Origin: Onchocerca volvulus
Taxonomy: Eukaryota > Nematoda > Chromadorea > Rhabditida > Onchocercidae
NCBI GenBank assembly: GCA_000499405.2
Contig: HG738138.1
Coordinates: 11,649,208-11,713,207 of the forward strand
Reading direction: 5' to 3'
DNA: 64,000 bases
Shown here: in pieces, positions 1 to 10,591 of the stretch
Layout: every line of letters begins with the position of its first letter
Position numbering within the stretch: the first letter of the stretch is position 1
The notes under the pieces: model-generated
Told to the model about the DNA's origin: nothing
The model's database searches: none
The model's input: the letters and a program-made list of their open reading frames with translations, nothing else
Position numbers and translations under genes: made by a program

Positions 1-665
1 TTTCATAAATCCATTTTTTTTAGTTTCTTTTATTATTCTTGGATTCAGTTTATTGATGTATATTTTCCAAAATTATTTTTAGGAAAGAGGGAATTTAGGA
101 TGCAGCTGACATCAGACCAATAGGCTCCACAGACCGAACTTAGCATTTTCTTGACCTTTTTTCTTATGTCGATATTTGAGACTAAAGTAAGAGAAAAGTT
201 ATTATCGGTTGGCTGCAATGTATGAACTATCTGAGATAAACTCAGAAAACTAAAGTATTTTGTTTCTAACCTTCATATGCTTCTTTGATCTTATTTGTAT
301 GGTTAACTAGAAAAGCATGAAGGAGCAATAAAAGATCACCATTATGAAATCGCTTTGAAAAATAATTCTTGCTACAAATTTTTAATGAATATTATTCATA
401 TTATTTCGTTTGCACGTCTCCGTCTTTTATTTATTTTTATCAAAGACATTCTCAAAAAAAGGCGAAAATTCATTGAACTTACGAGATTTGACACAATCGT
501 TTCTGGAATCCAACTTTTCTCCATTCTACTTTGACCTAATAATGATTTAAGCACTGAAAAACAAGACAGAAATTAGTTCTACTACAACTTTAGTGCTATC
601 TATAAATATTAGCGAAGAATAAAGTTTCACATTTTACTGAAGAGAAAGAAGTTGAATGAAATATG
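1..665. other. 3' flank of chromodomain gene
   Basis: No gene is supported here. On the minus strand, overlapping AATAAA hexamers (plus-strand tttatt at 426-431 and 430-435) lie about 230 bases beyond the stop of the chromodomain gene and could serve as its poly(A) signal. The rest is A+T-rich sequence without a convincing open frame. Confidence 0.4.
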
Positions 666-2320
666 CTAATATCTGACAGAAACATAATACTGGAAGTGAC
701 TAAACAACAAACTTCTAAGTCTATGGCTATCTTGTTCATCATCAGCTTCATTTGAAGCGTCGAGATTGTTGCCACCCATCTCTTCTTTCACAGAAGCGGA
801 ATATTTCGCTTCTTTGGATGAAGTTTGCAAGTGAGAAGGTTCAGTTGGTGAAGCCGCATCCGGGGAGCCATTAAGATCACCACGACACGGAACCATGTAA
901 GCACACCCTCCAGAATGATCTGAATTAGATGCATCCGATTTCGATTTCAAATTCTTCCATTTCTTCTTCCTGCAATGACTACCTCACATATCAATAGATT
1001 GAAGCGTTTCTATTATAATGATGATATAATTATATTATCTGATGATGATCAAGAATGTATCCTAAGAGTTTCAATAACTTTGCAGGTCATCGGTGCTACG
1101 TGGAACAACAAAATTCTGCTTCTCATGACTTAGCCCAAATCTTCCGGAATGCTGTATATCTAAAACGATGGTCAAAAATTTACCATGTTCCAATAAATAA
1201 ATAATTTGAAAAAAAAAAAGCAAAAGTAATCAAAAAATAATTCAGTATTAATTTTGTAAATTTTAAAAGAATTCTTCAACACCATTAGATATTCCATCCA
1301 TTCTTTTACCTACTGACTTTTAAATTTATAACATCCATTTAAAGCGTACGCCAAAAGGTACTTTTTCGTATTTATTAGCTTTTTAGTTTTCACTCCACTC
1401 AAAAAAAGAAAATTTCCCGTATTTTGCTTCTTTATCGAGAATTTTTGTTTAATAATTGACCAAATCAGATATAATTCTTCCACTTTTTAGTTACAAAAAC
1501 AGATTTTAAAAAAGTGTATCAAACGACTTACTTTTTCCGAACATTATAATCAGACACCAGTGCATCATACTGCTAAAATTGATGCAATTTCAAATGTATC
1601 TTAAAAATTATTATAAATAAATAGTATATTTATTATGCCGGCTATAATCACCTTATGCATAAATGACCAAACCTATTTCGATTAAAGTGTCCGAAAAGAG
1701 TAAAAGTGGAAGATTCATGTCGTCAGATTTGCTGAGGAAAAGTTAAACTTAGGTTATAGAACACGTTACAACGTAATGATAAAGCATTTCAGGGTAGTTA
1801 AAATGGCTAAATTAAGTATAACGACCATTAACTGCTTATTCTCGATATTAGTATGACATTAACAAATAATCAGATACAGTTATTATGGAAAACAAGAAAT
1901 AAAGCATGAAATATGTGAAACTAAAATAGGATGGATTTAACATCATTTCCAGCTGGAAAGAATCTATTTTTCGTAACAGTATACAAGCACTACCATCACT
2001 AACTTAGCATCGGAAGATCTGGATAGGAGAATAAATGAGTTGTAATTTTTTTAGAGTGGTCTTGTTATTCAATTTGCTGTACTCCTCAAGAAATAAATCA
2101 AAAACTTGTAGAATATTTATGGACACTTAAAATTAAAAGAGAAAGCTACCAAATCAGCTTCAAGTTTTGAAACATTATTCATGCTGCTATATCCCTTCCA
2201 TTTCAACAGATATTCTTTCATTTTCTTTCTTTTATTATAACGCTCTTCAAACATCGTTTCCGTATTGAAACTGTCTTCATCAAAATTGCTATCAAAGTAA
2301 TCACCATGCATTTTTTGCTC
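666..2320 (-). CDS. Divergent chromodomain protein, three exons
   Basis: Minus-strand exons: 2150-2311 (ATG at 2311), 1532-1569 and 666-969 (stop TAG at 666-668). Donors are GTAGCT and GTAAGT; acceptors end TAGCAG and TTGCAG. Phases agree at both junctions and give 167 residues. Residues about 20-67 match a chromodomain: a basic first strand, the core EYLLKWKGYS, then EADL and YDALVSDYN in place of the usual ENL...LI..F helix. Chromodomains bind methylated lysine on histone tails, so a nuclear chromatin role is likely. Oddly, the usual TWEP motif is absent and the first aromatic-cage position appears to be Thr, although the cage W and Y of KWKGY are present. The C-terminal half is a Lys-rich stretch followed by an acidic, Ser-rich tail with no recognised domain. 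A TTTCCAG acceptor nine bases before the ATG suits trans-splicing or a 5' UTR intron (donor CAG/GTAAGA at 2468). No HP1 chromoshadow domain is seen. Confidence 0.7.
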
Positions 2321-2469
2321 CTGGAAATTCGAAGTTTATCCATGTTGCACCCTGTTAACAATCCAAGAAAGATGTTGCTACTTCTGAAGCGGTTGAATTC
2401 AAATATTTGAAATGAAAAGCAATGAATGATTGCTTAAATGACTGGTTCGAAAATTATGGTTTCTTACCT
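2321..2469 (-). other. Possible 5' UTR intron of chromodomain gene
   Basis: On the minus strand a perfect CAG/GTAAGA donor starts at 2468 and a TTTCCAG acceptor ends at 2321, giving an intron of about 148 bases just upstream of the start codon. The sequence before the donor has an in-frame stop and no ATG, so if it is used it would be untranslated. The same acceptor could instead receive a spliced leader. Confidence 0.3.
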
Positions 2470-2620
2470 GGGATTGAACGCAACAGTTGATTATTTAAAA
2501 TTGGAAATAATGCTTGATTTCCTGAAATTGAAAGTAACAGTTGATTACTTGAAGTCAAAAATTGCTATTAGTCGTTATTTATCGAAGATCGGAAATAATG
2601 GTTGATTACTTGAAATGGGA
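2470..2620. repeat. Degenerate short repeats (ttgattacttgaa)
   Basis: A motif close to caacagttgattatttgaa recurs three to four times with intervening variants of ggaaataatg. The copies are diverged and irregularly spaced. They look like an old tandem array. Confidence 0.4.
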
Positions 2621-2689
2621 ATAGTATTAGAGATTTTAAGTAGTGAAGTTGTTTTTATGGTTTGTGATAATTTTTTTTTTTTTGCAGTA

Positions 2690-2834
2690 CCTACACTTTC
2701 AGATCTTACCGCCTGTTCGAATGATGCCAAAATACGGAGTAAATTTATTTGCGGAATATTCCAGTAAAACAAGAGTAGGTACTGTAAAAAAAAAAAGGAA
2801 AACATTGCTGCTAACTAAACGCTGGAACTTTTGA
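2690..2834 (+). other. Exon-like ORF, weak
   Basis: A long T run ending in TTTGCAG (acceptor at about 2685) is followed by 49 open codons to TGA at 2832-2834, including ATG at 2720 and a Lys-rich end. I find no partner exon and recognise no family. It could be a last exon or chance. Confidence 0.15.
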
Positions 2835-3281
2835 CAGCATTTACAAAGTAAGATTATTAGTCTAACTGCGTATATGTATAATTAATGAGTCATCAGTTAG
2901 CAAAGTTATTGAAATGATACGTGTCTGAATAAGGTTGGGTATTTCTGGTGCTTTTCAACATCTCTTATCATTCATCACCGCTACACTAAGGTAGTGGTAA
3001 TTAATAATAAAGAATCACACTAGCTTGTTTAAATTCTGACGTGCCAAACTGCAAATCAAAGATGTTCGTTACATCACCTTTCACATAAAACAAATATCTA
3101 TACCCTCACTATTCTCGCCAAATACGGTAAATTTTTTTGTTATTTAATCTGCACGGAATAAAGATAACTAAGTAGCTTCAATACTCTGTGACAGAGAGGT
3201 TAGTAAAATTTGTTGAGCAGTTCTCTCTCATTTTCAAATCACAATGTTTTCACAGTTGTGCATCACATACTAAAACAGTAG

Positions 3282-3533
3282 AAAGGAGTTGGACGTGCCA
3301 CTTCTACCTTAGGTTCCACACGTCAGGTTGTACCGCTCTTCAACTGCCACGACAATCACAATGAATTGTTTATCTGTTTTTATACGGAATTAAAAAGTCA
3401 CGGGGGGCGTGGCGCTACTTTCTTCCCGTTAAATCTTGTATTTCGGAGCCAGGCATTGCAGATTAAGACAGATTTTTATAATTGCACAGATCAGAAACAA
3501 GTGCAGAAGGTCGAGTTTCAACTAAAAATCTAA
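3282..3533 (+). other. Open frame without ATG in C+G-richer island
   Basis: 83 codons are open between TAG (3279-3281) and TAA (3531-3533), with no ATG. The island is much richer in C+G than its surroundings and contains a GC-box-like ggggggcgtggc near 3402-3413. An acceptor-like CAG or TAG lies just upstream. I do not recognise the translation. It may be an exon, a relic or a regulatory element. Confidence 0.2.
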
Positions 3534-3535
3534 AT

Positions 3536-3615
3536 TCATTTTCAAATTTGAATTTTATGTAGAAATAAATGAAAGCTAAAATCATTTTCAAATTCAAATC
3601 TTATGTAGAAATAAA
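3536..3615. repeat. 46-base direct repeat, two copies
   Basis: Two near-identical 34-base segments, each beginning tcattttcaaatt and ending tatgtagaaataaa, start at 3536 and 3582. They differ at only a few positions. Confidence 0.7.
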
Positions 3616-4192
3616 ATAACATAAATATAGGTTACGTATGTTTGTAAAGCTAATCTATTCATTATATCAAATAAAAGACAAGTAAAAAGGCATTAATAAA
3701 AGATAAAATTGATCAACTAAATTGATAAATACCCATAATGATAGTTGAAAATCGCAGAATATGTCTGATAACAAGTGAGAAATATGATGTCACAATTTGG
3801 GACAACGAATGAACTAATAACGAGGAAACTGATGATAATTATTAGATGAAATATAACTAGAAAAGAGAATTAAAAGGGTCGCATAACTAAATAATGAGAA
3901 AGGATAAAATACAACAAAATTAGCTATTACGTACGCTTATTGCTGCAAATATTTTGATCATAATTTTAAAAAATGTTTTCTTTTCTTATTACTACACATT
4001 TTAGGATAAGTGAATACAGTATGAGATGATAAGCTGATAATGCTGAAAAATTATTTGCGTTGTTCATCAATACAATTTCTTTAAGATGCATGTACACTTT
4101 AAAAGATTGAAGTGGTAGTTCTTTATGACTATAAGAGATAAAATAAATGTGTAAGAAGGCGATATTAATGAAGAAGATTATATTTGATTCTT

Positions 4193-4278
4193 AAAATTCG
4201 TTGATTTAAAATGTTGCCTTTAAAATTTATTGATTTAAAATGTTGTCTCTAAAATTCGTTGTTTGAAATGTTGCCTTT
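4193..4278. repeat. 29-base tandem repeat, three copies
   Basis: Three head-to-tail copies of a 28-29 base unit starting aaaattcgttgattt and ending gttgccttt occupy 4193-4221, 4222-4250 and 4251-4278, with about 85-90% identity by eye. Confidence 0.8.
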
Positions 4279-6728
4279 AAAAAAAATAAAGTGTCAATCT
4301 ATTTTTTTTTTCAAAGAATAATTTATAAAATAATATAAATTATAAAATTTCATCATTTTTCAGAAATAGATTAGAAATTCTTGTCTTTGTTACCTTCATT
4401 TTTTGTTGTTTCAGAATAAATAATTAAGTTCTATCGATTTTTAATCATTAATTACCAACAGTATGTTCCATTGATATAGAAAATCAAGGTTTTCCCTGAA
4501 TTATCAACTAAATATTACCGTTAATATTTCACTGATCAAGCTTCATATTTCTTGGATAGAAAATTCGACTATTAATTCATTATGCTACAAATAAATTTAC
4601 TTTTGTAAATTTCTTTTTTATATAAAATTCTATTTCTTATCTTTTTTTCTTTCTTGAAAATATGAAATTAATGAAAATATGAAAAGTAATATCTTATCAC
4701 AATAAAAATGTCGCCTTTTTGCAATTTCAAAAAAATGTTCTAGCACAGCAGAGGAAAAAAGTATGCATTAATAAAAGTTCCTTGAATTTCATATGGACTT
4801 TTCTTTTGACGGAAATAAATTGTTCAGTGGACTATATTTTGTGATTTTGAAAACTATGAAATCGGTTATATGCATACCTATTTATTGTACTTTTCCAAAA
4901 AAAAAATTATTTCATTTTTCTTTTGGATCAATAAACTTTTTATGAGAAAAATTTCTTGTTTATAATTGATTGAAGTTCTAGAAATTTCCCATCATTTTTG
5001 TTGTAAATTGCATATGTTGTTGTTTTACTGCGGCAAAATGCATTATTGGGTGAAAGGATATTTAGTTTAGAAATAATCAGTCTACAAAGAAGATCTAATC
5101 ATTGATCATCTGTTATCAAATTGTAAGATTAATCTCACATATTTGATGATGCAACGATGTATTTTGTGAATATTTTTTATTATCAGGTAGAATAGAAAAA
5201 AAGAAAATGTACTTTCACATGATACATTCCGTAGTTTCAGAATATTCAGATAAATGTTTCACATTGACGTAAACTCATCTTCTTTTTGGTTTGAATGAAA
5301 AAGTTTTGATCGATTACGATTGAGTAGCATCCTGTTATTGGTTGCAATTTCGTCGAAATTTTGAGGAATAGAAGAAGGAAAGTGATGAAGTTGAAAGTGA
5401 AAATTGGTTAATGGTTGCTTAGTAATAGCTCCGAAAGTTGATTATGTCAGATGCTCAATTTCGAATTTATTACGCTCTATTTACAAATTCATTTATTACT
5501 TTCCAAAATTGATTTTAAAATATTTGAATTTACTAATATATATTAAAATATGCTTTTTATGTACTTTATATGATTGTTTATGCATTGATATTGAAATCGA
5601 TTTTTACGTAAAATAAATGTTTTTATATTTTTTTAGCTATGCAAATTTTTAGTCTAATTTCATTATATCAAAATTTAAGAAGAGATATAGCAAAAATCAA
5701 ATGAAGATATGCAAATTTCATCTCAAAATATTAAGCATTGACTTGAAATAGTAGTGTTATATTATGTTGTTATTTATTCTTCATATATAATATGATCTGG
5801 CTAGAAGGGTTGTTTTCAATTTCGGATGTTGGATGAGAGAATACTGGGAAATCTCAATTTATATTAGTTAGATAATATAATTTCAAATTGTATTCACTAG
5901 TTATGCCTTTCGTTCTGTTCAAAATCTAATTTTGATTCGCTTTCATCTCTTTTGAAAGCAATGTTCATTTCTACTTTGTTTCTACGAAATTTGCTTTGAT
6001 ATCGAACCATTTATCTATCCATTATAAATGCACTTATTATTTGCTCTTTCGTCCATTTTGGGATATATTGTGTAAATAAAATCAGGTGCAAGATTTAAAA
6101 CCTGCGTTAATTAGTTATGAACCTGTTAATCATAATTATCGCATTTTTATAATTATAATGATTGTCCTTTCTCATTTTGGAAGATAACAATGGCAAATTG
6201 CTGAAGTATTAAAACTAAAAATTGTATCACAATGGAAATTATGTTTCAATGTTTTAAGAAATTAAAATTTTACAGAATTTTTGTGTTAGTTGATATTTTT
6301 TCAAATTTTATTTAATTTTTCGTTGTTTCAAGTAAATCTATGCAGAGAGACAGAGGTTATCTTTAATTATCTTTCCAGGATTTTATGTGAATAATTGTAA
6401 AATTAGCTATGATATTTTACACCCATTCATTTTTAAAATTTCAATTCGAACTTTTAATCCAAGAATAGAACTAAATGATAAAAGTATATCTTCCTATATT
6501 TTATTCAATACTTGCTTCATTAACTTTTAAGAATATGAAATGTATTTCTCATAAATTTCAGCCTAATTGCACTGAATTTGTTTTAGCTAATAAATTACCG
6601 CATATTTTCCGCGGATAACAATTGTTTTTTGACTCTTCAATTCATTTTCTTTCATTTAACAGTCAAGGGCATGTTATTCACAGTTTATTTTTAACGCAAT
6701 TAATCACTTTTTTTTTTTTTTGTTTTAG

Positions 6729-6876
6729 TTCAAACTTACAAAGGCAGAAGGTACCCAAAATACCCTATGGATGGGTAATATCAGCTTATCAACGATGATC
6801 TTTCATCTGTTTCTTTATAGATTTCAAGACTACTTATTCAAAATTTTTGGTTCAGAGGGATTTCAGAATTTCATAA
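6729..6876 (+). other. Exon-like segment, unassigned
   Basis: A 12-base T run ending TGTTTTAG is followed by an open frame whose translation includes EGTQNTLWMG, then a GTAATA donor at 6775. A TTTATAG acceptor at 6820 restores an open frame to TAA at 6874-6876, but the implied intron is only 46 bases. Read without splicing, the frame also stays open to about 6906. LWMG followed by D recalls the first strand of some RNA-recognition motifs, but the match is too short to name. No further exons were found. Confidence 0.15.
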
Positions 6877-7383
6877 CAAATTTAATTTGTTGAAATTATT
6901 ACACATTTATATACTATTAGTTTTTGTTTTTGTCATAATTTCCTATTAATTATATACATAAGTTATAGTCTTCTTGTTGCTCCAACTTTAACTTTAACTG
7001 TCTCAAACAACTTTGGCTAATAAGGCTAATAAAAGATGTGGAAATGATAAGCTTAAAGAGAAATTGAAGAAAAAAACTTTTAAATTGGAATATTATTATT
7101 TGCTGGGCAGTTGAAATTTCCAATCGATCAGACTTATTAACAAAAATTTTTAAATTGCTTAAATAATATTAAAGAGCTTAGAAGTTGAGATTAGCTATGA
7201 AATCTCAAAATCTAACACTTAAAACTAAAATTACTTTGTTGTGCATACTATGTTGATATTCAGAAATCTGATATATTTCGATAAAATTTAACAAATTAAT
7301 TTTTGCTCTTTTTTTTATTTTTTTAAAATCTCAATTCAGCATTTTCATCTAATTCCTATGAATATTAAATTAACTTTTAGTCT

Positions 7384-7410
7384 TTTTTTTTTTTTTTTTT
7401 TTTTTTTTTT
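7384..7410. repeat. Long poly-T tract
   Basis: An uninterrupted run of about 27 T. Runs of 12-20 T or A recur throughout the window (for example near 9942, 43638 and 52089). This is the longest that I saw. Confidence 0.9.
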
Positions 7411-7761
7411 GCAACAAATTATCAGTTCCGTGAAGTTGACACAATATCTGTAATAAAAAATCGCAAATGATGACTAGCTAATATTTTAGCAAATATTGTT
7501 CAGTGTTTTTAAGTTTCTTTAAACTATTGGTTTTATTTTTTGAACTTCTAAATTAATGAAAGTTTTTCAGTTTTTTCTTCTCATTGAAATGCTTGAAAAC
7601 ATTAGAATAGATTTATTAATTACCATTTGCTGACAGTTAAGACAGAATTTCAATTTTTTCAATGCATCTAAAATTTTGATGAAAAGAGAAAACATACCTT
7701 TTTTTGTTGCAACAACAGCAGCAATTTCTTTGCCCATCAAAATGCAGTGTAATAAACTTTG

Positions 7762-7783
7762 CCCCCCCCCCTCCCACCCCCGG
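7762..7783 (-). other. G-quadruplex-capable tract
   Basis: The plus strand has ten C, T, three C, A, five C, so the minus strand reads G5-T-G3-A-G10. The ten-G run can be split to give the four G3 runs needed for an intramolecular quadruplex. Such a tract is unusual in this A+T-rich sequence. Confidence 0.6.
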
Positions 7784-10331
7784 CTCTCTCATGATTCTTC
7801 CTCGGGTTACTATCCTTTCCCTATCTTTCGGGTTAGATTTTTCACTTTGATTAGAATCTTTGAGCAAATGCCGATATAAGAATGTCGAAATGAAAATGCA
7901 ACTACTTCTTTAGTAAAATCATTATAATTTATTTTCCCATCACCGATTCAATTTCCTTTTTATGGAATTTCAACAAAATTAAATTAGAAATTAATTGAGA
8001 TCTGTTTATCTTCAACATTCTTCATTTCAGTATTGCAAAGAATAATTAATTTCAAGCTACGATTCTTGTTGTCTCAAAACTCTCATCAATACGAGCAATA
8101 AACAATCAAACTGGTTCCATTCTCGGCATTAACTAGTTTGTTTTCTTTTTCTTTCTTTTCTGCTTTTATACAAAATTTACAGAACTAGTCCTGATTTTTA
8201 AGCTTTAATTATCATATATTTTTTAATTTTTGTCATTTTTTATGAAAAAAACTTATCTCACTTCCATTTATATTTTGATTAAGGACTGAAATGTGAAATT
8301 TGAGAAGCTAATTATAATTTAAAATTTCGAATAATCAAGCTTTCGTTGACAGCATAACATGAGTAATCAATCTATATTAAAGATAACACTCTATATAAGC
8401 CATATTTAATCAAATATCCATTGAGAAGAAAATGATAAGAATTAGGTCAGTTGGACTGAAATCGATGAAAAGAGCCAAGCAAGTACAAATGGCATCAATT
8501 TGTCTTAATTTTAATAAGGAATTTTGACCTACATCTTATTTCTACTTTCTCACATCATAATAGATCTCCCGATACTTTTATTAGAATTTTTCCCTCCATC
8601 AATATTTCCATTTATTTATTTCTATGCTTTATTTATTCATTTATTTCTGAACTAGAATTAAATTCGAACTTATTTTTAGCTTCTTTTCTTTTCTTTTTTT
8701 TTTTTTTTAAACATTTTCAGTTTTATAAGATAATACTGCATACCTTTTCAGAAAATCAGTTTTACTCATTTTTTTCTCAAATGAATGAATTTCTATAATA
8801 ACAAACAAACTTTCGCATTGACCAATAATTTGCAATATATTTCAGAAGTTCATTACTCAGATTCAATGATTCTACTGAATCATTGGAAAATATTGCTATC
8901 ATGTGTCCCTCTTGAGAAATAAGCTTGTTTAAACTTAAAATTTAAATCCGTCGAAATTTTCATACTTTCCCAAAATTTCATACCAAATAATGACGTAAAT
9001 AAACAGTTGAAAAAAAAATGTAACTAAATGGGTTGGAAAAAACAAATGTAGGAAAATTAGATTGGAAAGTAAACAACGAATTTGGTGATAATTTGATAAG
9101 TGAACAAAATGAGAGCAATAGGTCAGCAGCTCTTCAGCAACCGATAACCTTTGTGAGTGTGCTATGGCAAATAAGTCGTACATACCCACTTGAGGTTTCA
9201 TTTGACGGTCCTTTAATGATTCGATAGCTTGTAGCCTATCGATCGGTGGACATTTGGTATAGTATTGAAGGGTGACAGATGGTCAATGGTCAGTTCAGCG
9301 CCATTGGTCCAAATGATGAGCGAACATATCTCATCATCATCTCCAATCTCTACTCGTCTTCGTCAATATTTCTCCTATCTTTTACCAATTTTTTTCTGCA
9401 CTTTATTCATTTATTTATTCAAAATTTATATCTTTAATGATTTACTTCATCTTGTAGGGGTAAAAATTTCAAGTAATCAACTAATAAATAATTTTTAGTT
9501 GACATTTCTTTCAACTCTCTCTCTCTTTCTTCAACAATTTAAAAGCAATTACAAAAAGTTTTTAAATTAATTTACACATTTAACACCAACAAACATTTAA
9601 TATTAAAAAGTTTATGTCGACTTAAATGCGAAAAACAATCAGAAAAGGCACTACAAAATTCTCATTTAAAATTTGCATACGACTTTTGATGTTAAATGTC
9701 TTGATAATTTGAATTTAAGATATTAAATGTCTTGATAATCAATATCATTATTTTCTTTTTTCTTTTTAATTTCTAATTATTCAAATTACCGAATATATAA
9801 ATTTCAGCTATAATCTGACCATAAGCTTAAACAACAATTGAATAATAAATTTCCCGCTCAAATGAATATCTGGCTGTACGACTTCGACTGATGAATAATT
9901 AATTACATACTTCTTCGATGATTTTTAAAGTCATTTCACTTTTTTTTTTTTTTTTTTTTTTGGAAATCTGTGAATTTTAAATAATTCTGAAATGAATACC
10001 TTTTTATCCTTCATAACTCTTTATTTCTAAATTTAGATATTTTAGGCTGGAATTTTCAGGAATTTTTCCCTTTATGCAAGAAATTATTTGGAAAAAAATG
10101 TTAAGAAATTGATAACTTTTTCAGAAAAAGAACTATCATTTAAATCCGCTTTTTTATATATTTTCTGAGCACTTAATTATATCATCAGTAAAAGTGGTAT
10201 AGCATAATGGAAGTGACGAATTTTTAAGAAAAAAAAAAAGTCTCGTTGTCGAATTTTAGATTTTTCTGCATCACAATGATTATCCGAAATTTCCGGTTTT
10301 TAGGCTATAAACTAACAATTTTTCAAAACAG

Positions 10332-10591
10332 CTATTTTGAAAATTTCAATATATATGCACGAAAATGACATTGAACAAGCAACATCGACATATGGTAATG
10401 CATTTTCTAAAATTAAATCGAACGAGAATAATATTGCTGTGAGTAACCGATTGAGTTCAAGGAAATCAAGCCACATCCTCGGAAATCAAACAAGCGGCAT
10501 AATTAAACCATTCAGTTCGTTTACCAAGAACGATATATCAAATGATCTTATAACTTTGATGGTTAATATTGAGGAAAATGTGTATGATTGA
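10332..10591 (+). CDS. Hypothetical small protein or orphan last exon
   Basis: An acceptor-like AACAG ends at 10331. The frame is open from there to TGA at 10589-10591, with the first ATG at 10355 (78 residues). The predicted protein is hydrophilic, rich in Ser, Asn, Ile and Lys, with no signal peptide or membrane span and no family I recognise. It lacks the homopolymers of chance frames nearby. If the acceptor takes a spliced leader, this would be a one-exon gene; otherwise it is the last exon of a gene whose other exons I could not find. Confidence 0.3.

Larger units (their letters stand above)
2835..6728. other. A+T-rich intergenic DNA
   Basis: No supported gene. It holds a C+G-richer island at about 3285-3480, a 46-base direct repeat at 3536-3615 and a 29-base tandem repeat at 4193-4278. 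The remainder is A+T-rich with short chance frames. Confidence 0.5.
6907..10331. other. A+T-rich intergenic DNA
   Basis: No supported gene. Contains a 27-base T run at 7384-7410, a C-rich tract at 7762-7781 and a C+G-richer patch at about 9030-9380 with a short frame ending at a GTGAGT donor-like site (9150-9155). None could be linked into a gene model. Confidence 0.4.
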
